From assembly GCA_041686935.1 (NCBI GenBank), contig JAWLCW010000005.1, positions 124,001-188,000 on the forward strand: a stretch of DNA of 64,000 nucleotides, read 5' to 3'. The stretch is from Mariniphaga sp041686935 (GTDB taxonomy: Bacteria; Bacteroidota; Bacteroidia; Bacteroidales; Prolixibacteraceae). Numbering within the stretch: position 1 is the stretch's first letter; each line of letters starts with the position of its first letter. This document shows positions 16,225 through 24,818 of the stretch, one piece after another. The position numbers were made by a program, and so were the translations under genes. Below the pieces are notes generated by a model. It searched no databases, was not told where the DNA came from, and worked only from the letters and a program-made list of their open reading frames with translations.

Positions 16225-17232
16225 ATGAAAAAACTAAAACGATACCTGCTGATTCTCCTGCTGATTTTGGTGGCGGGATACCTGCTGGGACCAAAACCTC
16301 CCAAACCGGAGCTGGACAAGAATCTTCCGTCATTGTCGGCAAGTATGAGAAATATGGAAACTTACATTGCTGAAAAAGAGGCGGAATTTAGTGTTAGGTC
16401 CGATAATGAATCGCGGATAGTTTGGGCAAACGATTCGCTAAAGAATAGAACAGATTACTGTTTGCTGTATCTGCACGGCTTTTCAGCTTCGTGGTACGAA
16501 GGGTACCCGGCAAATGTGGAATTTGCCAGCCATTTCGGTATGAACGCTTACCTTCCCCGGCTTGCCTCGCACGGACTGGAAACGGAGGATCCACTGATTG
16601 ACATGACTCCCGACAATTTATGGGAATCGGCCAAAGAGGCTTTAATGGTAGCGCGTACTTTAGGAAAAAAAGTCATTATCATGAGTACTTCAACCGGTGG
16701 AACTTTAGGCTTGCAACTCGCAGCCGATTTCCCGGAATATGTGGACGGATTGATTTTGTATTCGCCCAACATCAGAATAAACAACGGGGCAGCATTTCTG
16801 CTTTCAAAACCCTGGGGACTGCAAATAGGCAGGAAAGTTACCGGAGGAAAATACCGGGTTACAAATGAAAATTTTGAATCGAAAGATTGTCAGTACTGGT
16901 ACTGCAAATACCGGATGGAAGCCGTGGTTTTCCTACAGCAACTGGTTGACGCCACCATGAAAAAAGAGACATTCAGCCGGGTGACCGTACCGGTTTTTCT
17001 GGGCTATTATTACAAAGATGAAAATAACCAGGACGAAACCGTGAAAGTGGGCGCCATGCTGAAAATGTTCGAACAGTTGGGTATTTATGATGACCGCAGG
17101 GTAAAAGTAGCTTTCCCTGATGCCGGAGATCATGTGATTGCCTGCGAACTGACTTCCGGTTCGGTTGACGAAGTAATCAGCGAAACAATAAAATTCGGGG
17201 AAGAAGTTTTGAACTTAAACCCCGTCAGGTAA
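16225..17232 (+). CDS. Membrane-anchored alpha/beta hydrolase
   Basis: This 335-residue protein starts at the ATG at 16225 rather than the TTG at 16216. One N-terminal helix (about 5-23) anchors it. The hydrolase core has an oxyanion HG motif (LLYLHGFSAS, about 80-89), a nucleophile elbow STSTGG (about 155-160, a variant of GxSxG), and a late GDHVIA His. It resembles serine aminopeptidase/carboxylesterase S33-type enzymes; the substrate is unknown. Its 3' end overlaps the convergent pgl gene by eight bases. Confidence 0.78.
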   Translation: MKKLKRYLLILLLILVAGYLLGPKPPKPELDKNLPSLSASMRNMETYIAEKEAEFSVRSDNESRIVWANDSLKNRTDYCLLYLHGFSASWYEGYPANVEFASHFGMNAYLPRLASHGLETEDPLIDMTPDNLWESAKEALMVARTLGKKVIIMSTSTGGTLGLQLAADFPEYVDGLILYSPNIRINNGAAFLLSKPWGLQIGRKVTGGKYRVTNENFESKDCQYWYCKYRMEAVVFLQQLVDATMKKETFSRVTVPVFLGYYYKDENNQDETVKVGAMLKMFEQLGIYDDRRVKVAFPDAGDHVIACELTSGSVDEVISETIKFGEEVLNLNPVR

Positions 17233-17956
17233 TTTTCGAGGCTGCCGGTTCGTCGGCAAACCAGATAAGTGAACCGTTTTTAGGTTCAATATAATAGGCC
17301 GGCAACAGCTTAGCCGCTCCATCGTTGTTCATAATTTCCGCCAAACGCATTGATTTGCTTTCACCGGTAACAATAAAAAACACGCGGCTTGCATTGTTTA
17401 GTACCCTTCCGGTTAGTGTAATACGCTTTTGGCCGGTAAGCGGATGTTTGGTGGCCACACAATTCCGGCTTTCTTCGAAAATTTCCAGTTGGTCGGGAAA
17501 AATGGAAGCCGTATGGCCGTCATCGCCCAAACCGAGCAAAATTAAATCGAATACAGGGACTTCTTCCCGGTGGTTCAGGTTTTTATTCATCTCTGCAGCA
17601 TACCGTTTAGCCTCTTCTTCATGTGAATTTTCCCCTTTTATGCGATGAATGTTTTTTGAAGGGACCGGTACACGGGAAAACAAAAAATCATTGGCCATTT
17701 TAAAATTGCTGTCGTCGCTTGTTGGCAATACGCAGCGTTCGTCTCCCCACCAGAAATGAATATGTTCCCACGGAATAGTATCCTTATGTTTTTTTGCCAG
17801 AATTTTAAACAGTTTTTTTGGCGTATTTCCTCCCGAAAGGGCAATATCAAATCGTGGTCTTGGTGAGCCCTCTGTCATTTTTCTGATTTCGCGGGCCACT
17901 GCCTTGCACACTTTTTTTGGTTTTGGATAAATTTTTACCTCTGTTGACGCTGCCAT
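17225..17956 (-). CDS. pgl: 6-phosphogluconolactonase
   Basis: It hydrolyses 6-phosphogluconolactone, the second step of the oxidative pentose phosphate pathway. The 243-residue cytoplasmic protein carries the family motifs ALSGGNTPKKLF (about 40-51), WWGDERCV (about 70-77) and LGLGDDGHTASIFP (about 140-153). It lies directly downstream of zwf with a 39-base gap, so the two steps are encoded together. 6-phosphogluconate dehydrogenase is not in the window. Confidence 0.93.
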   Translation of the reverse strand: MAASTEVKIYPKPKKVCKAVAREIRKMTEGSPRPRFDIALSGGNTPKKLFKILAKKHKDTIPWEHIHFWWGDERCVLPTSDDSNFKMANDFLFSRVPVPSKNIHRIKGENSHEEEAKRYAAEMNKNLNHREEVPVFDLILLGLGDDGHTASIFPDQLEIFEESRNCVATKHPLTGQKRITLTGRVLNNASRVFFIVTGESKSMRLAEIMNNDGAAKLLPAYYIEPKNGSLIWFADEPAASKIT

Positions 17957-17995
17957 AATTTTAGAATTTAATGACTAAATATATGAAAATATTTT

Positions 17996-19495
17996 TCAGA
18001 GTTCACAATATGTGCCGTCGTCAGAAAGATTTTTGCAGGGATAGCGCCATTCTCCATTTTCAATTAACTTGTCTGAATTTTCTGGTCCCCAGGTTCCGGC
18101 AGGATAACCGTAAACGGGAATTGCGGAGTTGCTTTTCCATGCATTCAGAATGGGCTGAACAAATCTCCAGGCTTCTTCCACTGCATCGCCTCGTGAATAA
18201 AGCGTGGCATCGCCCTGCATGCAGTCGAGAAGCAGCCTCTCGTAAGCAGAAGGCAGACGGATTTCTGCCAAATCGGAATAGTGGAAATCCATGTTTACCG
18301 TTTGCACCTGGAACCCCGCGCCTGGCGTTTTCATTCTGAATTTCAGTAAAATTCCTTCATCGGGCTGAATACGGATAACCAGTTGATTGTCAACCGGACC
18401 GGGAATATCCATGTTGATGAATAAATGATGCGGCACCTGTTTAAAGTGAATGACAATTTCGGTAACCCTCGCAGGTAGCTTTTTCCCTGTGCGAATGTAA
18501 AACGGTACGCCGCCCCAACGCCAGTTATCAATGTAAAACTTCATCCCCACAAAGGTTTCGGTGCGCGAATTCGGGTCAACGCCCTGTTCTTCGCGGTAGC
18601 CTTTTACCTGCTTGCCTTTTATGCTTGAACCAATATACTGGCCTCTGACCACAAAATCGGCAACCTGCTCCTCAGTTATCGGGCGCAACGACTGAAAAAC
18701 CTTTACAATTTCGTTTCTTATGGCATCGGCTTCAATTACAACCGGCGGTTCCATCGCCACAAAACCTACCAACTGAAGCAAGTGGTTTTGCAGCATATCG
18801 CGCAAAGCCCCTGATTGTTCATAGTAGCCGCCACGGCCTTCCACGCCCAGACTTTCTGCCGAAGTGACCTCAACCCTTTCCACGAAATTGCGGTTCCACA
18901 ACGGTTCAAAAATGCCGTTGGCAAACCGCGTAACCAGCATGTTTTGCACACTTTCCTTTCCCAGGTAATGGTCAATACGGTAAACCTGATCCTCATCGAA
19001 ACATTGCAGCAAATTTTCGTTTAATTTTTGGGCCGATTCCAAATCAGTTCCAAAAGGTTTTTCCACAATTATTCTTCGAAAATATTTACCAGACTTGCTC
19101 AGTTTTTGGTCGGCCAGGTTTTGGGCTATATTTTCATAAACCGATGGGGGAGTAGAAAGGTAGAAAATATAGTTGGATTCGATGTTACTTTCCTTTTCCA
19201 GTGTTTTCAGCCGCTTTTTTAATCTTTTAAAATCGTCGGGTTCGGTGGGGGAAACCGGTTCGTAAAACAAGTTCTTCTTAAAATCTGCCGTTTCCTTATC
19301 CGATGGCAAAAATTCATCTGCTTTTTTCCTGAAGTCTTCGTCGGACAATTCGGTGCGTGAAGCTCCCAAAACCGCAAATTTTTTTGGAAGCAATTTCTGC
19401 TGGTACAAATCAAATAATGCAGGAATCAGTTTGCGTTTGGTTAAGTCGCCCGATGCTCCAAAAATGACAAGTATATGGTTTTCCGGTTTCTTCAT
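17996..19495 (-). CDS. zwf: Glucose-6-phosphate 1-dehydrogenase
   Basis: It oxidises glucose 6-phosphate with NADP and opens the oxidative pentose phosphate pathway. The 499-residue protein shows the nucleotide-binding motif FGASGDLTKRKLIPAL (about 12-27), the active-site RIDHYLGKE (about 175-183) and the usual full family length. The ATG at 19495 fits the family start. The upstream gene (phosphopantetheinyl transferase) ends three bases before, so zwf and pgl may belong to the long minus-strand transcript from mutY. Confidence 0.96.
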   Translation of the reverse strand: MKKPENHILVIFGASGDLTKRKLIPALFDLYQQKLLPKKFAVLGASRTELSDEDFRKKADEFLPSDKETADFKKNLFYEPVSPTEPDDFKRLKKRLKTLEKESNIESNYIFYLSTPPSVYENIAQNLADQKLSKSGKYFRRIIVEKPFGTDLESAQKLNENLLQCFDEDQVYRIDHYLGKESVQNMLVTRFANGIFEPLWNRNFVERVEVTSAESLGVEGRGGYYEQSGALRDMLQNHLLQLVGFVAMEPPVVIEADAIRNEIVKVFQSLRPITEEQVADFVVRGQYIGSSIKGKQVKGYREEQGVDPNSRTETFVGMKFYIDNWRWGGVPFYIRTGKKLPARVTEIVIHFKQVPHHLFINMDIPGPVDNQLVIRIQPDEGILLKFRMKTPGAGFQVQTVNMDFHYSDLAEIRLPSAYERLLLDCMQGDATLYSRGDAVEEAWRFVQPILNAWKSNSAIPVYGYPAGTWGPENSDKLIENGEWRYPCKNLSDDGTYCEL

Positions 19496-19498
19496 ATT

Positions 19499-20152
19499 TT
19501 ATATTTTTTCTTCTTCAACACAATACACAACCACATTGTTTTCATTAAAAAAATAATGGAACACCAATTTTAAAGGTTGCAAATTTTTTGACAATTGTCC
19601 ATAAAACATTCCCCCTTTCGGATTGATTTCGAAATAGTAAATGGAAATATGTTTTTTGAATTCGGTTTCAGGCTCACATGAAAACTTAAATGCGGCTTCT
19701 TTGGCGCACCAGTATAACATACGCTGAAGATTTGGTTGAGGTGATTTTCTGATGTCATTTAGTTCCGTTTCAGAAAGAAACCGGGTTGCAACTTTTTCGG
19801 TGTTCCGGTGGATGTTTTCCACATCCACTCCCGCATTTTTTTCTGACAGCAGCACCACGGCCAAATCTGGCGAATGGGAAATGCTGATATTCAAGGACTG
19901 ATTTTTCAATTCGGGTCTTCGGTTTGTGTTATAAATGATTTCCGACTTTTTTCCAGTCAATTTTTCCAGCAGAATGCGCACCGCAAGGTATTCTTTTCTT
20001 CTGTTATCATTTTTAATTAAGCCAAATTCCTTTTTTTCGATTTCTGAAAAATGAAAGTTTTGGATTAAGGTTTCAGCAGGCTCTGCCAATTTCAGCATTC
20101 CCAGTTTTCCAATTTCAATATCCAGAATTTTTGCAACAAGCATCATTCCCAT
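19499..20152 (-). CDS. 4'-phosphopantetheinyl transferase
   Basis: It transfers phosphopantetheine from CoA to a carrier-protein serine. The 217-residue protein has both signature motifs: AGVDVENIHR (the GvDiE metal-binding motif, about 110-119) and WCAKEAAFK (the WxxKEa motif, about 157-165). Several ATG codons are possible (20152, 20146, 20143); the one at 20146 would overlap the gldD stop as ATGA. The length suits the Sfp/AcpT-like two-domain group. It lies in the conserved Bacteroidota mutY-ssb-gldD neighbourhood. Confidence 0.88.
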   Translation of the reverse strand: MGMMLVAKILDIEIGKLGMLKLAEPAETLIQNFHFSEIEKKEFGLIKNDNRRKEYLAVRILLEKLTGKKSEIIYNTNRRPELKNQSLNISISHSPDLAVVLLSEKNAGVDVENIHRNTEKVATRFLSETELNDIRKSPQPNLQRMLYWCAKEAAFKFSCEPETEFKKHISIYYFEINPKGGMFYGQLSKNLQPLKLVFHYFFNENNVVVYCVEEEKI

Positions 20153-20730
20153 TTTGTTGTTTCAATGAGATGGATTACATCACGTTCAAGAAACTCGATT
20201 ACAGGTTTTAATGAATCGATATCGGGCGTAGCCCTGATGTATAGTGCACCGCGCAAAAAATGACGGGTGCTGTCGGTAAGAAAAAACTGGATGGGAGAGG
20301 CTGCATTTCCCTCAATGTGGTAAACGGTTCCGAACACCTCATCTTCAGGATTCACAAAAATACGTTCTTCAATGGCATTGGCTTTAATGGAATGTTTATA
20401 AGCCAGTTCGCGGGTTTCTTCCATAAATCCGGCCAGCAGTTCCCGTGCTGGTTTATTATTGTTTTGCAGGTTATAATATGAAATATGCACTTCGGCTTTA
20501 TTTTCAGGAACTTCAAGATTTATCCACCAGGGCTGACCGGGATTCTGGATGTCGGGAACGACATGCACATATCCGGCAACATCAAATTGGTATGGAAACT
20601 TGTTATTCAGCGGTTTGTAATTTTTTTCGGGAAAGCTGATTCGGAAAAAACCACGGGGTTTGGGTGTGAATTTTTCTTTACAGCCAAATGCGAGGATTGC
20701 CAGAATCAATAGAAAAAGCTTATAATTCAT
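20143..20730 (-). CDS. gldD: Gliding motility lipoprotein GldD
   Basis: The start at 20730 gives a lipoprotein signal (MNYKLFLLILAILAFGC); upstream in-frame codons add 18 residues that spoil it. The 195-residue product carries the GldD hallmark PKPRGFFRISFPEKNYKPL just after the anchor and WWINLEVPENKAEVHISY in the core. GldD is required for gliding and T9SS-linked functions in Flavobacterium; in non-gliding Bacteroidia it marks a T9SS. Two T9SS sorting domains in the cobalamin locus fit this. The usual companion gldE is not between ssb and gldD here. Confidence 0.92.
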   Translation of the reverse strand: MNYKLFLLILAILAFGCKEKFTPKPRGFFRISFPEKNYKPLNNKFPYQFDVAGYVHVVPDIQNPGQPWWINLEVPENKAEVHISYYNLQNNNKPARELLAGFMEETRELAYKHSIKANAIEERIFVNPEDEVFGTVYHIEGNAASPIQFFLTDSTRHFLRGALYIRATPDIDSLKPVIEFLERDVIHLIETTKWE

Positions 20731-20913
20731 TGTGAAAATGTTTCCTTTATACAACGCAAAAATAAAGGCTTTATTTAATTTCATCAGCTACTAAGGAAAC
20801 AAAAAGCATAAAAGAAGGGTCACCAACCAAAATTTAAGTCAGTTGGTAATTGTAAACTTTTTAGGCAGGTAACTTCAGTTCGCCTGCGTTCATTTCAATT
20901 TAAACTGGTAAAA

Positions 20914-21369
20914 TCAGAATGGTAAATCATCATCGCCACCCGGCTCTTCAACCTCGGGTTCGTTTGCGCTTTTAAAACCGGTTGATTCTGACTGGCTGCC
21001 TCCATACTGAGTGTTATTGTTTTCACCCTGCTGGCTGTCCGGTCGGGATCCCAGCAACTGCAATACATCAGCAACAATTTCGGTGGTGTAACGTTTGTTG
21101 CCGTCTTTATCATCCCACGAGCGGGTTCTTATTTTTCCTTCAATATACAACTGCCGGCCTTTGGTTACGTACTTTTCCGCCACATCAGCCAGTCCGCGCC
21201 AAACAACAATATTGTGCCATTCGGTTGTTTCAACTTTGTCGCCGTTTTTGGCAATGTAGCTCTCTGATGTGGCTAAGGGGAAGTTTGCAACTGCAACTCC
21301 GGAATCAAGATGCCTGATTTCAGGGTCTTTACCTACATTTCCTACTAAAATAACTTTGTTAATTGCCAT
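20914..21369 (-). CDS. ssb: Single-stranded DNA-binding protein
   Basis: This 151-residue protein has an OB fold (about 1-108: NKVILVGNVGKDPEIR, WHNIVVWRGLADVAEKYV, GRQLYIEGKIRTRSW), a disordered Gln/Asn/Ser-rich linker and the acidic tip DDDLPF. The tip docks DNA repair and replication partners. It lies 78 bases downstream of mutY on the same strand. Confidence 0.96.
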   Translation of the reverse strand: MAINKVILVGNVGKDPEIRHLDSGVAVANFPLATSESYIAKNGDKVETTEWHNIVVWRGLADVAEKYVTKGRQLYIEGKIRTRSWDDKDGNKRYTTEIVADVLQLLGSRPDSQQGENNNTQYGGSQSESTGFKSANEPEVEEPGGDDDLPF

Positions 21370-21447
21370 ATTTATTTCATTATTTGGTTAACGGTTCTAA
21401 AAATACAAATTCTGGTTTTAAGTTTTAACATTTATTTGAATATAATT

Positions 21448-22497
21448 TTAAAAAATTTCTGTTTTCTCAACCAGAAGCTCAATCAGACGGGGAATTGCAT
21501 AATTTGGGAAATCTTCTTCTGAAACGGGAATTAAATTACCGGAGAGCAGAGTACTTTTTTCAATTTCAACGTGAATTAAGCGCGCAAACAATATTTGATG
21601 ACTGAGTATATGTTTTAGCGGCGATGAAACAGATTTTATATTGAAACCCTGACCATCAATAAATGGAGGGGTCAGGTTTAAAATCTCTTTTTCGCTCAAT
21701 TCACTGGCTGTTTCCAGTAACGGGAACTGATACAGATTTTGCCAAATGTCGTTTCCGGTTCTTTTTTCGAGCCAGGTAGTTCCTTCAAAATCAAAATAAT
21801 AATAGCAGAAAAAGCGGGTGCGTTGTTTGACTTTTGGTTTTTTTGCAGGCAGACTTCCCACAGAATTATGCAAAAAGGCATAACAGGAAGACTTTAGCGG
21901 GCATACCGAACAGTCTGGCGACTTTGGAATACACTGCAATGCACCAAATTCCATAAGTGCCTGGTTATGCATTCCCGGGTTATTCTCGTTCATTATTTCA
22001 CCGGCAATTTTCTGAAATTTCTTTTTGCCTTCAGACGTATTTGCCGGATTGAAAACCCCAAAATACCTCGAAAGTAATCTGAAAATATTTCCATCGAGGG
22101 CAGGATAGGGGAGATTAAAAGCAATGGAGGCAATGGCAGCAGCAGTATATGGGCCTATTCCTTTAAGAGAATGGATGCCGGAATAGCTGGAAGGAAATAT
22201 TCCGTTAAATTTATTGCAAATGGTTTTAGCCGCCGCGTGCATATTTCTGGCTCTCGAGTAATAACCCAACCCTTGCCAAAACTTTAATACGTCCTCTTCA
22301 GTTGCACCGGCAAGGTCATGCACTGTTGGGAATCTTTCGGTAAAACGTTGATAATAAGATGTTCCTTGTTCAACTCTGGTTTGCTGCAGGATAATTTCCG
22401 ATACCCATATTTTGTAGGGATCGCTGGTTTCGCGCCAAGGCAGGTTTCGCTGGTTTTTAATGTACCAATTATAAACAAGATGTAAAAAATCACTCAT
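21448..22497 (-). CDS. mutY: A/G-specific adenine glycosylase
   Basis: It removes adenine mispaired with 8-oxoguanine. The start at 22497 (MSDFLHLVYNWYIKNQRNLPW) is chosen because the 30 residues before it are absent from the family. The 349-residue protein has SEIILQQTRVEQ with the catalytic Glu region, a helix-hairpin-helix (LKGIGPYTAAAIASIA), the LDGN catalytic Asp, a [4Fe-4S] cluster (C-x6-C-x2-C-x5-C in CIPKSPDCSVCPLKSSC) and a C-terminal MutT-like domain (about 230-345). It diverges from the HU gene. Confidence 0.94.
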   Translation of the reverse strand: MSDFLHLVYNWYIKNQRNLPWRETSDPYKIWVSEIILQQTRVEQGTSYYQRFTERFPTVHDLAGATEEDVLKFWQGLGYYSRARNMHAAAKTICNKFNGIFPSSYSGIHSLKGIGPYTAAAIASIAFNLPYPALDGNIFRLLSRYFGVFNPANTSEGKKKFQKIAGEIMNENNPGMHNQALMEFGALQCIPKSPDCSVCPLKSSCYAFLHNSVGSLPAKKPKVKQRTRFFCYYYFDFEGTTWLEKRTGNDIWQNLYQFPLLETASELSEKEILNLTPPFIDGQGFNIKSVSSPLKHILSHQILFARLIHVEIEKSTLLSGNLIPVSEEDFPNYAIPRLIELLVEKTEIF

Positions 22498-22555
22498 TTT
22501 TTTGCAAATCCTTTTAAATCTTTCAGAAAAACAAAAATAATTTTTTTGAAAAGCT

Positions 22556-22584
22556 TTTGGGTTATTAAAATATTTATATTTTTG
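22556..22584 (+). promoter_or_regulatory. Promoter of the HU gene at 22634
   Basis: TTTG (22556-22559), 17 bases, then TATTTTTG (22577-22584): an exact Bacteroidota promoter, ending 49 bases before the ATG. Confidence 0.7.
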
Positions 22585-22633
22585 CAAACCGTAATTATCC
22601 GATTAATTTATTGATATTTAAATATTTTAAGAC

Positions 22634-22918
22634 ATGACAAAGGCAGATATTGTAAATGAAATCTCGAAAAACACAGGTATTGAAAAGGTAACTGTTCAAA
22701 AGACAGTTGAAGCCTTTATGGAAACTGTAAAAGATTCCTTAGCTAGTGGTAAAAATGTTTATTGCCGTGGTTTCGGTAGTTTCATAGTTAAGAAACGGGC
22801 TGAAAAGACCGCACGGAATATTTCCAAAAACACTACCATTATTATTCCGGCACATAACATTCCATCGTTTAAACCCGCGAAAACATTTGTGTCGAAAGTT
22901 AAAAACAACGTAAAGTAG
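22634..22918 (+). CDS. HU/IHF-family DNA-binding protein
   Basis: This 94-residue nucleoid protein has an N-terminal helical dimerisation region (MTKADIVNEISKNTGIEKVTVQKTVEAFMETV) and the beta-arm core (VYCRGFGSFIVKKRAEKTARN) with GFGSF typical of HU. The arm lacks the GRNPQTG sequence of the second HU at 28302 (it reads ARNISKNT) but keeps the later PSFKP-AKTF. It is followed after six bases by a tiny basic gene, and divergent mutY lies upstream. Confidence 0.93.
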   Translation: MTKADIVNEISKNTGIEKVTVQKTVEAFMETVKDSLASGKNVYCRGFGSFIVKKRAEKTARNISKNTTIIIPAHNIPSFKPAKTFVSKVKNNVK

Positions 22919-22924
22919 GAAATT

Positions 22925-23017
22925 ATGCCAAGTGGGAAAAAAAGAAAAAGGCACAAGATGGCCACTCATAAGCGCAAAAAAAGATTGCGCAAAAACCGGC
23001 ATAAAAAGAAAAAATAG
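22925..23017 (+). CDS. 30-residue basic AURKAIP1/COX24-domain protein
   Basis: The frame from the ATG at 22925 reads MPSGKKRKRHKMATHKRKKR, then LRKNRHKKKK and TAG. More than half the residues are Lys or Arg. This exact style of short protein is annotated in Bacteroidota as AURKAIP1/COX24 domain protein, related to small ribosomal subunit proteins bS22/mS38. It sits six bases after the HU stop and precedes a strong stem-loop. It is probably a ribosome component; it is often missed by gene callers because of its size. Confidence 0.8.
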   Translation: MPSGKKRKRHKMATHKRKKRLRKNRHKKKK

Positions 23018-23049
23018 TTTTTTTTAGCTATTAGGTAAATGAACTGGTT

Positions 23050-23077
23050 AAACCTAAGGTAATTTTACCTTAGGTTT
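23050..23077. terminator. Strong stem-loop after the HU / basic-protein pair
   Basis: AAACCTAAGGTAA and TTACCTTAGGTTT form a perfect 13-bp stem with a TT loop. The T-run after it is weak (AATCTGTTT), so it may act as a terminator or as a transcript-end stabiliser before rng. Confidence 0.6.
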
Positions 23078-23129
23078 AATCTGTTTATAAAGTACATTTT
23101 ATAAATTTAACAGTATTAATATTTAGGTT

Positions 23130-24680
23130 GTGAGTAGTGATTTAATAATTGATGTCACTCCTTCCGAAATAGTCATAGCATTACAGGAAAATAAGAAGCT
23201 TGTTGAATTAACCCGGGAAAAAAGCGGAGCTAAGTTTGCTGTTGGCGATATTTATCTTGGAAAAGTAAAAAAGATAATGCCCAGTTTAAACGCAGCTTTT
23301 ATTGATGTGGGTTACGAAAAAGATGCATTTTTGCACTACCTCGATATGGGGCCTCAGTTTTCTACCCTGAATAAGTTTTTGCGCATTGTTTCTTCAAGGA
23401 AAAATAAAATTACTTCCATTTCAAAAATTCAGTCAGAGCCAGACATTAACAAAGAGGGTAGAATAACTGAAATTTTGAAAGTGGGACAAAAATTATTGGT
23501 GCAGGTTGCCAAGGAGCCTATTTCTACAAAAGGTCCCCGGTTGACTTCCGAAATTTCCATTGCAGGAAGGTTTATGGTTTTAATGCCGTTTAGCGATAAA
23601 GTATCGGTTTCTCAAAAGATAAAATCGAATGAAGAAAAAAGCCGGCTTAAAAAACTTATTCAGAGTATTAAACCCAGGAAATACGGTGTTATTGTGAGAA
23701 CTGCTGCCGAAGGGAAAAGGGTAGCCGACCTCGACCAGGAACTTCGCGGACTCGTTGATAAATGGGAAACTTCTTTTCACAAATTGAAACGGGCGCCCGC
23801 TCCATCGCTGATAATTGGCGAAATAGACCGTGCAACAGCCCTGCTCCGAGATATTTACCATCCCAATTTTAACAGTATAATTGTTAACGACCAGCCGGTT
23901 TGCAATGAAATAACTGATTACATTGGCAGCATTCAGGCTGACAAAAAAAAGATTGTCAAACTTTACAAGGGGCGTCGTCCGATATTCGAACATTATGGCA
24001 TAGAAAAACAAATTAAAGCTTCTTTCGGGAAAACGGTTTCGTTTAAAAACGGCGCCTATTTAATTGTTGAACATACTGAAGCATTCCATGTAATTGATGT
24101 AAACAGTGGAAATCGTGCAAAAACAGCCGGCGATCAGGAATCCAGTGCTCTGGAAGTTAACCTGGCAGCCTGTGATGAAATTGCAAGGCAATTGAGGTTG
24201 CGCGATATGGGCGGTATTATTGTTATCGATTTTATTGATATGCACGTGCAGGCCAACCGTCAGAAAGTGTACGACCACATGAAGGAGATAATGGCCAACG
24301 ACCGGACCAAACACAATATTTTGCCGCTGAGCAAATTCTGTCTGATGCAAATCACCAGGCAGCGCGTTCGCCCTGAGGAAATTATTGAAACAGCCGAAAA
24401 ATGTCCTACGTGCAACGGAAGCGGAAAGATTATGCCAACCGTTTTATTTGTGGATGATTTAGACAGCAAGGTGAGATATATTCTCAAAGATTTGAACAAG
24501 AAAAAATTGTCCGTTGCCGTTCATCCTTATATTGCTGCTTACCTTACCAATGGTATCAAAAGTTACCGGAACCGTTGGTTTTTTCAGTTTTTTAAATGGG
24601 TGAAAATAGAGCCAAACAGTTCGCTTACTTTCCTGGAATATCACTTTTTCGATGAAAATATGGAGGAGATAATTTTATAG
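23130..24680 (+). CDS. rng: Ribonuclease E/G family endoribonuclease
   Basis: This 516-residue enzyme processes rRNA and decays mRNA. The S1 domain is in the first third (GDIYLGKVKKIMPSLNAAFIDVGYEKDAFLHYLD, about 42-75). The catalytic DNase I-like domain contains FHVIDVNSG and GGIIVIDFIDM with the magnesium-binding Asp residues, and the zinc-link CPTCNGSGK lies at about 428-436. It has RNase G length with no long disordered C-terminus. The start is GTG at 23130 (GTG AGT AGT GAT), since no ATG lies upstream in frame. Confidence 0.92.
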   Translation: MSSDLIIDVTPSEIVIALQENKKLVELTREKSGAKFAVGDIYLGKVKKIMPSLNAAFIDVGYEKDAFLHYLDMGPQFSTLNKFLRIVSSRKNKITSISKIQSEPDINKEGRITEILKVGQKLLVQVAKEPISTKGPRLTSEISIAGRFMVLMPFSDKVSVSQKIKSNEEKSRLKKLIQSIKPRKYGVIVRTAAEGKRVADLDQELRGLVDKWETSFHKLKRAPAPSLIIGEIDRATALLRDIYHPNFNSIIVNDQPVCNEITDYIGSIQADKKKIVKLYKGRRPIFEHYGIEKQIKASFGKTVSFKNGAYLIVEHTEAFHVIDVNSGNRAKTAGDQESSALEVNLAACDEIARQLRLRDMGGIIVIDFIDMHVQANRQKVYDHMKEIMANDRTKHNILPLSKFCLMQITRQRVRPEEIIETAEKCPTCNGSGKIMPTVLFVDDLDSKVRYILKDLNKKKLSVAVHPYIAAYLTNGIKSYRNRWFFQFFKWVKIEPNSSLTFLEYHFFDENMEEIIL

Positions 24681-24684
24681 GAAT

Positions 24685-24712
24685 AAGCCGGTTGAAAAAA
24701 GCCGGCTTTTTC
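24685..24712 (+). terminator. Rho-independent terminator after rng
   Basis: AAGCCGG (24685-24691) pairs with CCGGCTT (24702-24708), followed by a T-run. Confidence 0.75.
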
Positions 24713-24818
24713 GTAAGTTTTCGGTATTAAAATTATTTGGGAAACAATAAAAAACGAGGTTTGTTATATTGAATTATATACATTTGTAGATGTTTTTTAA
24801 TACAAAATTTCAAAAAAA

